From Chloroflexota bacterium (GTDB lineage: Bacteria > Chloroflexota > Dehalococcoidia > GIF9 > UBA5620): DNA of 7,862 nucleotides. Positions 1 to 5,680 of the stretch are shown piece by piece. The notes below the pieces were generated by a model. The model was not told where the DNA came from, made no database searches, and saw only the letters and a list, made by a program, of their open reading frames with translations. The stretch lies in assembly GCA_026389735.1 (NCBI GenBank), contig JAPLHH010000168.1, positions 1 to 7,862 of the forward strand. The letters are read 5' to 3'. A program made the position numbers and the translations under genes. The first letter of the stretch is position 1. Every line of letters begins with the position of its first letter.

Positions 1-351
1 TTCTTGAGGCTTGTTGGAATAATACTCGGCATATTCTTTGGTATTACCGCCGGTGCAGAAAGCCCTCGTGCCGACTCCGGTAAAGACAACGGCAACAACA
101 TTCCGCTGCATCTGGGCTCGGTGAAATCCAGCAATTACCCCTTTCACCATTTCAGTGGTGTAGGAGTTCAACTGGTCGGGATTATTAAGGATAATCCAGG
201 CGCTATGTAGACCTTCCACCGGCTTTCCCTTAGGGTCAATGATTGGCCTCTCCTCATATATGGTGCATGGCGCCTCAGTGCCAAAGTGTTCCATGCCCCA
301 TATATTATGGTCTTTTAGTCCGCCTTCTTTAGGTAACCAATCTAAAGCCAT
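1..351 (-). CDS. oah: 6-oxocyclohex-1-ene-1-carbonyl-CoA hydrolase, N-terminal part (cut by window edge)
   Basis: Crotonase-fold enzyme that opens the alicyclic ring of 6-oxocyclohex-1-ene-1-carbonyl-CoA to 3-hydroxypimeloyl-CoA by adding water, in the cytoplasmic benzoyl-CoA pathway (also called bamA). The minus strand reads 117 codons without a stop and leaves the window in frame. I recognise the family from the N-terminus (MALDWLPKEGGLKDHNIWG), the stretch GTEAPCTIYEERPI, NSYTTEMVKGVIAGF around residues 64-78, and the crotonase-type loop FCTGGNTKEYAEYY at about residues 99-112. This N-terminus is specific to Oah/BamA rather than general enoyl-CoA hydratases. The start at 351 has AGGAGG at 363-358 with a 6-base spacer. 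It follows had by 32 bases, so the two are surely co-transcribed and catalyse successive steps. Full members are roughly 370-380 residues, so about a third is present. The catalytic residues further on cannot be checked. Confidence 0.93.
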   Translation of the reverse strand, partial: MALDWLPKEGGLKDHNIWGMEHFGTEAPCTIYEERPIIDPKGKPVEGLHSAWIILNNPDQLNSYTTEMVKGVIAGFHRAQMQRNVVAVVFTGVGTRAFCTGGNTKEYAEYYSNKPQE

Positions 352-383
352 TCTATACCTCCTCTTTGCTTTATTCAGTTAAG

Positions 384-1460
384 TTAAAAATCAGGGGTTA
401 ACACTATTCTCTGCGTCAGCCTGCCCTTATGAGCTTCCTCAAATGCTTCCTTTATTGTGCTCATCGGTCTTGTCTCAATAAAGGGCTCTATCTGCACTTT
501 ATTTTCCAAGACCATCTTGAGAACTGCGGGATAGTATTTGGGCAGACAGCCCCAGGTGCCCTTGATATCTGCATCAAATGCCATTAACCTTGAAAGTGAA
601 TATTCATTCTTCTGCATCCCAAAGCCACATATCATCAATACTCCAATAAATGATAGCAACTCAAGGGCAATCCTTTGCCCAGCAAGCGTCCCAGTCCATT
701 CAAAAATCTTCCAGCCATAGTTAGAGGGTATTTTCTTTTCACTACAATAGGCTCGAAGTTCATCTCTAATAGCCCTGGTGTCTTTATCCGCTGTGCTCTG
801 AATAGTATGAGTCGCGCCAAAGTCTAGGGCTCTCTTCAGTTTTTCTGGGTTGCGGGCAATACCGATCACCTCTTTAGCACCTAATGCAGAACAAATTTGA
901 GTAGCATATACACCAAGACCTCCAGTAGCGCCAACCACAACGGTCAAATCGCCGGGTTTAAGCTCTGCTCTCATTGCTGCTTGATAAGGTGAAGTTGCAG
1001 CATCAGCAACTACCGCGAAATGCGAGAGCGGTATGCCTTTTTTGTCCTCAATCACGCACAAATCCTGAGAAGGGACCACAATGTGGCTGGAAAACCCGCC
1101 GTAAATTCCCATGCTATTTCCGGGCATCTTCTGGGCCAGACAACGGTTGCCTCTGCCACTGGCACAAATGGGGCAGTTATTGCATGGTATTACGGCTGGT
1201 ATGATTACCTCTTTACCTATCCAGCCGCTATCGCCGGCTACGACTTGGCCGCTGATTTCGTGCCCTAAGGTTAACGGTGGTTTGTTTACAGTGGGTACGC
1301 CATCGTAAAAATACCCCAGGTCAGTATGACATACCCCACAGCCAGCAATTTCAACCAGTACCTCGCCCGGCTTTAGCTCAGGCACGTCAAGGCTAACTCT
1401 AGCCAGTTTGCCTGGCTCTGTCATCTGCCAGGTTTCAATTTTATTAGGTATCTTTGCCAT
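384..1460 (-). CDS. had: 6-hydroxycyclohex-1-ene-1-carbonyl-CoA dehydrogenase (zinc-type medium-chain dehydrogenase)
   Basis: NAD-dependent oxidation of 6-hydroxycyclohex-1-ene-1-carbonyl-CoA to the 6-oxo compound, the step before Oah (also called bamQ). The 358-residue protein has a GroES-like N-terminal domain. Putative catalytic zinc ligands are C44 (GCGVCHTD), H67-E68 (LGHEISG) and D153. The structural zinc set is C93, C96, C99 and C107. A Rossmann fold begins at VVVGATGGLG (174-183). The stretches CHTDLGYFYDGVPTVNKPP and CLAQKMPGNSMGIYGGFSS are, from memory, characteristic of Had and not of ordinary alcohol dehydrogenases. I chose the start at 1460 (MAKIPNKIETW) because AGGAG at 1470-1466 sits just upstream. 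The open frame continues 17 codons further to 1511, but that extension covers the ribosome site and is basic and Cys-rich, unlike the family. It is the first gene of the leftward operon. The dch hydratase and benzoyl-CoA reductase are not in view. Confidence 0.93.
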   Translation of the reverse strand: MAKIPNKIETWQMTEPGKLARVSLDVPELKPGEVLVEIAGCGVCHTDLGYFYDGVPTVNKPPLTLGHEISGQVVAGDSGWIGKEVIIPAVIPCNNCPICASGRGNRCLAQKMPGNSMGIYGGFSSHIVVPSQDLCVIEDKKGIPLSHFAVVADAATSPYQAAMRAELKPGDLTVVVGATGGLGVYATQICSALGAKEVIGIARNPEKLKRALDFGATHTIQSTADKDTRAIRDELRAYCSEKKIPSNYGWKIFEWTGTLAGQRIALELLSFIGVLMICGFGMQKNEYSLSRLMAFDADIKGTWGCLPKYYPAVLKMVLENKVQIEPFIETRPMSTIKEAFEEAHKGRLTQRIVLTPDF

Positions 1461-1477
1461 CTTTTCTCCTCTACAAA

Positions 1478-1489
1478 ATCGGCACCGAT
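1478..1489. repeat. Short dyad in the had leader
   Basis: ATCGG (1478-1482) and CCGAT (1485-1489) are inverted copies separated by two bases. The dyad lies about 18 bases upstream of the had start, next to its ribosome site at 1466-1470. It could be an operator half-site pair or a weak RNA hairpin near the ribosome binding site. A dyad this short can occur by chance. Confidence 0.3.
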
Positions 1490-1562
1490 AACCCCGTCCC
1501 CTCTTTATCACTCACCCCATGCCATCGACTTTTATTGCATGCTCAAAAATTGAGGCCTCCAG

Positions 1563-1591
1563 ATTTTATCATCTCATCTGCAGGCTGTCAA
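1563..1591 (-). promoter_or_regulatory. Sigma70-type promoter driving had-oah
   Basis: On the minus strand the -35 box is TTGACA (1591-1586), a full consensus match. It is followed by a 17-base spacer and TAAAAT (1568-1563), five of six consensus bases. Transcription would begin near 1556, giving a leader of about 95 bases before had at 1460. Position, orientation and spacing all fit. The start point is predicted from the boxes, not seen. Confidence 0.75.
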
Positions 1592-1600
1592 CAAGGTGAT

Positions 1601-1629
1601 TTGACGGGTGCTCCCTCGTGATTTATAAT
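1601..1629 (+). promoter_or_regulatory. Sigma70-type promoter driving the thiolase operon
   Basis: TTGACG (1601-1606) is five of six consensus bases. A 17-base spacer follows, then TATAAT (1624-1629), a perfect -10. Transcription would begin near 1636, about 250 bases before the TTG start at 1886. Its -35 faces away from that of the had promoter, with 9 bases between them. The two polymerases would therefore compete for almost the same DNA, and one bound regulator could control both. Confidence 0.75.
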
Positions 1630-1671
1630 ATTTCTTTGTGACTTAGCGAAGGCCTTCCGGCAGCCAAGAGG

Positions 1672-1683
1672 TAGCCATGGCTA
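1672..1683. repeat. Perfect 12-base palindrome TAGCCATGGCTA
   Basis: The sequence equals its own reverse complement over 12 bases. It lies about 36 bases downstream of the predicted rightward start point, a usual place for a roadblock-type or early-transcribed operator. It also contains the ATG of the tiny ORF at 1677. No family of regulator can be named from it. Confidence 0.4.
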
Positions 1684-1706
1684 ATGCTATATTGGCAGCG
1701 CTGTAA
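1677..1706 (+). CDS. Possible nine-codon leader ORF (MANAILAAL)
   Basis: ATG at 1677 is preceded by AGAGGT (1667-1672) with about a 5-base spacer and runs to TAA at 1704-1706. It lies in the long leader of the thiolase operon. Leader peptides can couple translation to downstream expression, but this one has no obvious run of a regulatory amino acid, and a nine-codon ORF is common by chance. It is recorded because start, ribosome site and position coincide. Confidence 0.2.
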   Translation: MANAILAAL

Positions 1707-1718
1707 TACAGTTTTACA
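1701..1718. repeat. Overlapping small dyads in the thiolase leader
   Basis: CTGTA (1701-1705) and TACAG (1707-1711) form a dyad around one central base. TGTAA (1702-1706) and TTACA (1714-1718) form another with a 7-base spacer. CAGCGCTG (1696-1703) adjoins them. The cluster could be a binding site for a dimeric repressor. The individual repeats are short. Confidence 0.3.
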
Positions 1719-1799
1719 TTTTGTGGCCTCGCTATGCTGCCGTGAGTAACTGGATAATATTTGTAAAGTTAAACATTCTGATGTCATAAAAACGCTGAC

Positions 1800-1830
1800 C
1801 TCTCGGAGCTTTATAATAAGCTCAAGAGAG
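1800..1830 (+). repeat. Interrupted 11-pair inverted repeat with TATAAT loop
   Basis: The inner arms GAGCTT (1806-1811) and AAGCTC (1818-1823) match perfectly around a six-base TATAAT loop (1812-1817). The outer arms CTCTC (1800-1804) and GAGAG (1826-1830) match perfectly across a small internal loop (one base left, two right). It ends 41 bases before the thiolase ribosome site. No T-run follows, so it is not an ordinary intrinsic terminator. It could be an RNA stem that affects message stability, a protein target, or a DNA operator. The loop resembles a -10 box, but no -35 stands at the right distance. Confidence 0.6.
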
Positions 1831-1871
1831 TAAACTCATAAGTTAGTGTGGAAGAAAAGAATACCAGAAAA

Positions 1872-1879
1872 AGGGAGGA
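1872..1879 (+). promoter_or_regulatory. Ribosome binding site fixing a TTG start
   Basis: AGGGAGGA lies 7 bases (counted from GGAGG at 1874-1878) before TTG at 1886. No in-frame ATG lies nearby upstream. The protein from TTG begins exactly where SCP2-type thiolases begin (short lead, then ACIIAAGVSVFGE), so the rare start codon is well supported. Confidence 0.8.
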
Positions 1880-1885
1880 ACAACT

Positions 1886-3073
1886 TTGAATAAGAGGAAC
1901 GCGTGTATCATAGCTGCTGGAGTATCCGTTTTTGGTGAAAGGCAGGCACATCTGGTCGATTTATTCCAGGAAGCAGCGAAGAGATGCCTTGATGACATAC
2001 CTGGGTTGAAGCCGAAAGATATTGATGGCCTACTTGTGGCTACTTCCCTTGCGGGACGGACCTCAACCCAAATAAATACTTCTCCTGTGATAGCTGAGAG
2101 GTTAGGACTACATCCGACATCTATTTGTACAAGGCTGGATACTCTATGCGCTGGTGGAAATTCAGGTATTCTTCTTGCCACAGCCCTTGTGGAAAGTGGA
2201 ATGTCTGATGTAGTAATGGTTACCGGTGGTGAAAAACTTTATACGCCTCAGAGATGGGAAGTATTTTACAGCGAGCTCAATGTAGTCGACCATGATTGGG
2301 ATGCAACACAGGGACTGGGACTGCCGCCGCCATTTTTTGCCTTGCATGCTAAGGAGCATATGAAACACTATGGGACCACAAAAGAGCAGCTAGCAGCCGT
2401 TGCAGTGACGAATTATGGTTTTGGTGCTGCCAACCCTAATGCCCAGTTCCAGAGAAAGCTCACAATGGAGGAGGCCATGGCAGCAATGCCAATCGCTCCT
2501 CCTCTTACGCTCTATGATTGCTGCCCAATAACCGATGGCGGTGCTGCTGCCATAATTGCATGTGAGGAAAAGGCAAGAGAGTTTAGTGATAGGCCTCTTG
2601 TGTATATCCGTGGTGGGGCTCAGGTATCACTTCACAGCGTGAGTGCTAACTGGCCGGGCGAACATCTTGCGGATTGGCCTCACCTCAGGCTAGCTGCCAA
2701 AAGAGCATACGAGAAGGCCAAAGTTGGACCCGATGATATAGATGTGGCCCAAACACATGATTGCTTCACTATCTCCGAGGTCATTGAGGTAGAAGAGTTC
2801 GGTTTCTGTAAGAAAGGAGAGGGTGGACCTTACGTAGCCTCAGGCCAGATTAATCTGGGTGGCAAGGTTCCAGTTAATACTGATGGTGGCCTTCTTTCTT
2901 GCGGTCATCCATTCGGGGCAACGGGAATTCGCCAGGGTGCTGAAATACTAAAGCAACTCCAGGGGAGAGCTACATTTCAAGTTCAAGGTGCGGAGATTGG
3001 CCTGGCTCACAATTTGAGCGCTCTATGTGCTGAGCATACGGTAGTGATTTATGGAAGAGAACCAGTAAACTAA
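1886..3073 (+). CDS. SCP2-type (non-classical) thiolase
   Basis: Cytoplasmic enzyme of the thiolase superfamily, cleaving or condensing a beta-ketoacyl-CoA. The 395 residues are the usual length for the lipid-transfer/SCP2-type group. The nucleophile should be C88 in LDTLCAGGNSG. H291 lies in THDCFTISE and C339/H341 in LSCGHPFGATG, so the active site looks complete. It ends 12 bases before a DUF35 zinc-ribbon protein. In known two-component systems such a partner is needed for activity, as in BbsAB (benzoylsuccinyl-CoA thiolase of toluene degradation) and in archaeal HMG-CoA/thiolase complexes. It is the first gene of the rightward operon, under the promoter at 1601-1629, beside benzoyl-CoA genes. 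A role with an aromatic or alicyclic beta-ketoacyl-CoA is therefore plausible, but the substrate is not shown. It does not resemble the classical PimB/FadA type expected for 3-oxopimeloyl-CoA. Confidence 0.88.
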   Translation: MNKRNACIIAAGVSVFGERQAHLVDLFQEAAKRCLDDIPGLKPKDIDGLLVATSLAGRTSTQINTSPVIAERLGLHPTSICTRLDTLCAGGNSGILLATALVESGMSDVVMVTGGEKLYTPQRWEVFYSELNVVDHDWDATQGLGLPPPFFALHAKEHMKHYGTTKEQLAAVAVTNYGFGAANPNAQFQRKLTMEEAMAAMPIAPPLTLYDCCPITDGGAAAIIACEEKAREFSDRPLVYIRGGAQVSLHSVSANWPGEHLADWPHLRLAAKRAYEKAKVGPDDIDVAQTHDCFTISEVIEVEEFGFCKKGEGGPYVASGQINLGGKVPVNTDGGLLSCGHPFGATGIRQGAEILKQLQGRATFQVQGAEIGLAHNLSALCAEHTVVIYGREPVN

Positions 3074-3085
3074 GGAGGGATTAGA

Positions 3086-3595
3086 ATGGGATTTGCAGGG
3101 ATACCGTTTTTGGAGAACAAGTACCCGGTTACAATGGACCTCTGGCCGATGGAAGCCAGGGAGTTTAATAGGATATACGAGTTCTACGATAATCTTAAGG
3201 CGGGTAGATTTACTACAACGAAATGCAAAAAGTGTGGCCATGTTGCCTATCCACCTCGTGTACTATGTCCTGAATGTTACTCTGAAGAGCTTGAGTATAT
3301 TGACCTTCCTAAAAAGGGTAAGGTAATAGTTTTTACCGAGCAATTAAGGGGTGTTCCTCTTGGCTTTGAAGCTCCGCTAATTCATGCCTGGATTGACCTG
3401 GGCGTAAACAGTCCAGTGAAGAGGATGCTAAGCCGTATAATAAATTGCCCTGCAGGGCGGCTGAAAGAAGGTGATGAGGTTCAGTTTGTAGTATTTGATG
3501 TTCCAGCCCACCCGATAGAAATCAAGAAAGAAACAATAATGGCAGAGAGAGTATTTTTTGCCTTTGAGCCTGTTGCGAAACAGGCTAATGATTAA
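3086..3595 (+). CDS. DUF35 zinc-ribbon / OB-fold partner of the thiolase
   Basis: 169 residues. An N-terminal helical part (about 18-42) leads into a zinc ribbon with C47, C50, C61 and C64 (CKKCG and CPEC). An OB-fold follows (about 68-160), including KGKVIVFTEQ and LKEGDEVQFVVFD. This is the standard domain order of DUF35 (also called ChsH2-C/BbsA-like) proteins. They bind the partner thiolase, and the OB-fold is thought to help seat or channel the CoA thioester. The start at 3086 follows AAGGAGGG (3072-3079), which overlaps the thiolase stop codon, so the two genes are translationally close. Adjacency to the thiolase makes a two-component enzyme very likely. No enzymatic activity of its own is expected. 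Confidence 0.9.
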   Translation: MGFAGIPFLENKYPVTMDLWPMEAREFNRIYEFYDNLKAGRFTTTKCKKCGHVAYPPRVLCPECYSEELEYIDLPKKGKVIVFTEQLRGVPLGFEAPLIHAWIDLGVNSPVKRMLSRIINCPAGRLKEGDEVQFVVFDVPAHPIEIKKETIMAERVFFAFEPVAKQAND

Positions 3596-3611
3596 GGCAT
3601 TTGCTCTTGAG

Positions 3612-3653
3612 TTGCTTCCATCGGGTAGGTGATATTGATGGTATGGAGGGCAA
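3612..3653 (+). repeat. Possible hairpin after the DUF35 gene
   Basis: TTGCTTCCAT (3612-3621) can pair with ATGGAGGGCAA (3643-3653), giving about ten pairs with one G-T pair and one bulged G around a 21-base loop. No T-run follows. It could reduce read-through or protect the upstream message 3' end. An alternative stem CCATC/GATGG lies within it. I would not call it a terminator. Confidence 0.3.
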
Positions 3654-3668
3654 GCTAGTTCTCATCCC

Positions 3669-3697
3669 TTGACAGTGAATGAGCAAGAGGGCATACT
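3669..3697 (+). promoter_or_regulatory. Candidate promoter for the coxG / Mo-hydroxylase operon
   Basis: TTGACA (3669-3674) is a full -35 consensus. With a 17-base spacer the -10 is CATACT (3692-3697), four of six bases. A better-looking TATAAA at 3697-3702 is too far away (22 bases). The gap of 186 bases between 3595 and 3782 is much larger than the other rightward gaps, which favours an internal promoter here. The start would be near 3704, giving a leader of about 78 bases. Confidence 0.45.
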
Positions 3698-3781
3698 ATA
3701 AATTTGTCAGAAAACATGACTAAAACCATATACCTGAACACCATGATTTTGGAAGATAGCTAGAAGGAGGGCTGATTCGAA

Positions 3782-4240
3782 ATGTTGATGGAGGGAAAGT
3801 TTACTTTGAAGGCACCTATTCAAGAGGTATGGGATTTTCTGCTTAAGCCGGAGACACTAGCCTCTTGTATTCCCGGTGCTGAGAAAATGGAAGCCATCGA
3901 TGACAAGACCTATGAAAGTGTGGTCAAACAGAAGGTCGGGCCAATATCAGTGAAGTTTAAGTTCACTACGACGATAACTGAGGTAGACCCACCGAGACAT
4001 CTGAAGGCAGTCGGTAGGGGTGCGGAAATAGCTAAGGCGGGTACCTTCAGTCAGGAGACTACTGTCGACCTAACCGAAATCTCAAAGGACGAGGTAGAGG
4101 TGTCATATAGCTCCAATGTAAGTTTGGTTGGTCGGCTAGCTACTTTTGGGGAAAGGATAATGCGCGCCAAAGCCAAGTCGGTGGGAGAAGAGTTCACCAA
4201 GAATTTGCAGGAGAGATTGAAGAGTCGGACACCCAGTTAG
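3782..4240 (+). CDS. CoxG-like SRPBCC protein (carbon monoxide dehydrogenase subunit G family)
   Basis: 152 residues of a START/SRPBCC-type helix-grip fold. The family pattern is visible throughout: MEGKFTLKAPIQEVWDFL at the start, LASCIPGAEKME near 29-40, VGPISVKFKFTTTI in the middle, and a final helix with FGERIMRAKAKSVGEEF. CoxG proteins accompany molybdenum hydroxylases of the CO dehydrogenase / xanthine dehydrogenase family. In aerobic CO oxidisers CoxG has been linked to membrane attachment and, more recently, to binding quinone-type lipids; whether that holds here is unknown. There is no signal peptide or membrane helix. The start at 3782 has AAGGAGGG (3764-3771) with an 11-base spacer. 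The second ATG at 3788 would be too far from it. It is the first gene of the hydroxylase block, 67 bases before the FAD subunit. It should not be taken as proof of CO oxidation. Confidence 0.85.
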   Translation: MLMEGKFTLKAPIQEVWDFLLKPETLASCIPGAEKMEAIDDKTYESVVKQKVGPISVKFKFTTTITEVDPPRHLKAVGRGAEIAKAGTFSQETTVDLTEISKDEVEVSYSSNVSLVGRLATFGERIMRAKAKSVGEEFTKNLQERLKSRTPS

Positions 4241-4307
4241 GGAGAAATATACAAAAAATGGAACCTCATAATGATTAGACCAGCAAAAACAAGGAGGTCA
4301 GGCAAGA

Positions 4308-5183
4308 ATGATAAGAGACTTTGAATACTTCGCTCCCAAGACACTTAAAGAAGCCCTTACCTTGTGGGACAAGTACGGGGATGAGGGCAAAATAATTGCT
4401 GGGGGGCAGTCCCTGCTGATCCTAATGAGACAGGGGTTAGTCGCTCCTGAGTATCTAATCGATATTAAGGGCGTATCTGAACTGAACTACATTAAGTCTG
4501 GGGCCAAGGGAGGATTGAGAATTGGTGCCCTAACTCCTCATCGAGCTATAGAAAAATCACCATTGATGCGAAACGGTTTTGCTGTACTCGCCGAGATGGA
4601 AAACCGGCTGGCCTCAATTCAGACCCGGAACTGGGGCACTATAGGGGGAAATATCTGCCATGCCGACCCCGCCGGAGACCCGGCACCGGTACTAATAGCG
4701 CTGAACGCTACCTTGACTACAGCCAGCCTCAAGGGTGAAAGAAACATGGCGGTTGAAGATTTTTGTCTGGATTACTTTGAAACAGCGCTGGAACATGGCG
4801 AACTACTTACCGAGATTCAGATACCGGCTGCCCCTCCCCACACCAGTACTGCCTACACCAAATTCAATGTGATCGAAAGCGATATGGCTACCGTGGGAGT
4901 TGCTGTATCAATTACTCTGGGCTCCAGCGATGGCATTTGCCAGGACATCCGAATAGCACTGGGGGCTGTGGCACCAACTCCGATGAGGGCAAAACAGGCA
5001 GAAGCAGCGCTGAGAGGGAAGAAGATTACCGATAATCTACTCAAGGAAGCCGGGGAGATAGCTTCCACTGAGGTTGAACCGATATCTGACATGCTTGCCT
5101 CAGAGGAGTACCGGCGAGAGCTGGTTAGGGTTCTGGTTAGGCGAGTCGGCAAGGAAGCCTTGGCCAGGGCGAAGCAGGCTTAA
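4308..5183 (+). CDS. Molybdenum hydroxylase FAD-binding (medium) subunit
   Basis: 291 residues of the CoxM/XdhB/HcrB type, carrying electrons from the iron-sulfur subunit through FAD to an acceptor. FAD contacts are visible at AGGQS (31-35) and at NWGTIGGNICHADPAGDPAP (108-127). A C-terminal domain of the CO-dehydrogenase flavoprotein type follows (from about 180, including GAVAPTPMRAKQAE). The length and the stretch after residue 127 leave no room for the roughly 40-residue, four-cysteine insert that carries an extra [4Fe-4S] cluster in HcrB of 4-hydroxybenzoyl-CoA reductase. Only isolated cysteines (for example C117) occur. Electron flow is therefore probably of the ordinary hydroxylase kind. 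AAGGAGGT (4291-4298) supports the start. The next gene begins 17 bases after the stop. Confidence 0.92.
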   Translation: MIRDFEYFAPKTLKEALTLWDKYGDEGKIIAGGQSLLILMRQGLVAPEYLIDIKGVSELNYIKSGAKGGLRIGALTPHRAIEKSPLMRNGFAVLAEMENRLASIQTRNWGTIGGNICHADPAGDPAPVLIALNATLTTASLKGERNMAVEDFCLDYFETALEHGELLTEIQIPAAPPHTSTAYTKFNVIESDMATVGVAVSITLGSSDGICQDIRIALGAVAPTPMRAKQAEAALRGKKITDNLLKEAGEIASTEVEPISDMLASEEYRRELVRVLVRRVGKEALARAKQA

Positions 5184-5200
5184 CATGGAGGTTTAATGAC

Positions 5201-5680
5201 ATGAAAAAAGAGCTAAGACTCACAGTGAATGGTCAGCCTTATGAGCTTTATGTAAAACCCAAGACCTTGCTGGTAGAAGCGCTAAGAGACCACTTAGGGC
5301 TGACCGGAACCAAGCGGGGGTGTAACGAGAGTGCTTGTGGTGCTTGTACCGTAATTCTCAATGGCATGGCGGTAAAGTCCTGCTCCATACTAGCACTTCA
5401 GGCAGGCGGGGGAGAGGTGCTGACTGTTGAAGGGCTGGCTCGGGGGACTGAGCTGCATCCGTTGCAGAAAGCCTTCCTTGACCACGGTGCTTTTCAGTGT
5501 GGCTTCTGTACTGCGGGGATGCTTATGTCGGCTAAAGCCCTGCTGGGCGAGAATCCTAAACCTGCCAAGGAGCAGATAAAGGAGGGCATTGACGGCAACA
5601 TCTGCCGCTGCACCGGCTATAACAGTATTATCCGAGCCGTAACCGCTGTGGCTAAGGGTGAATATAAGGAGGAGAAATGA
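5201..5680 (+). CDS. Molybdenum hydroxylase 2x[2Fe-2S] (small) subunit
   Basis: 159 residues, normal for CoxS/XdhC/HcrC-type subunits. The plant-ferredoxin-like N-terminal domain binds one [2Fe-2S] through C41, C46, C49 and C61 (CNESACGAC). The C-terminal helical domain binds the second through C100, C103, C135 and C137 (QCGFC and ICRC). All eight ligands are present, as is Q99, which contacts the molybdopterin cofactor in this family. CTAGM replaces the commoner CTPGM, a mild variant. GGAGG at 5187-5191 supports the start. The stop TGA overlaps the start ATG of the large subunit (ATGA, 5677-5680), so the two are translationally coupled, and AAGGAGG at 5666-5672 serves the next gene. Confidence 0.95.
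   Translation: MKKELRLTVNGQPYELYVKPKTLLVEALRDHLGLTGTKRGCNESACGACTVILNGMAVKSCSILALQAGGGEVLTVEGLARGTELHPLQKAFLDHGAFQCGFCTAGMLMSAKALLGENPKPAKEQIKEGIDGNICRCTGYNSIIRAVTAVAKGEYKEEK

Larger units (their letters stand above)
1461..1885. other. Divergent intergenic control region (425 bases, no clear protein gene)
   Basis: This gap separates the leftward had-oah operon from the rightward thiolase operon. It holds two facing-away promoters (1563-1591 minus, 1601-1629 plus), small palindromes such as GAGGCCTC (1552-1559), AAGGCCTT (1649-1656) and the 12-base one at 1672-1683, a possible tiny ORF at 1677-1706, and a hairpin at 1800-1830. I see no tRNA, riboswitch fold, insertion sequence or repeat array. 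The size and density of dyads suggest regulated transcription of both operons from one centre. Confidence 0.8.

Noticed and set aside
4..210. 68-codon plus-strand open frame at the left edge
   Set aside because: It lies antisense to the clearly recognisable oah coding sequence and has no family features.
538..1308. Several plus-strand open frames of 60-82 codons
   Set aside because: All are antisense shadows of had, whose zinc and Rossmann motifs are intact in the minus frame.
1461..1511. 17-codon N-terminal extension of had with several Cys and Arg residues
   Set aside because: It covers the ribosome site at 1466-1470 and does not resemble the family N-terminus, which begins at the MAKIPNK start at 1460.
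1761..1789. TTGTAA-17-TCATAA as another rightward promoter
   Set aside because: Both boxes are weak compared with the near-consensus pair at 1601-1629. It cannot be excluded but is not supported.
1812..1817. TATAAT as a -10 box for a second thiolase promoter
   Set aside because: No -35-like hexamer stands 16-18 bases upstream; the bases there are A-rich without TTGAC. It is better described as the loop of the inverted repeat.
1843..2181. 112-codon minus-strand open frame across the thiolase start
   Set aside because: It overlaps the thiolase N-terminus and ribosome site, and its own sequence shows no domain.
3612..3653. Intrinsic terminator after the DUF35 gene
   Set aside because: The stem has a large loop and a bulge, and no T-run follows.
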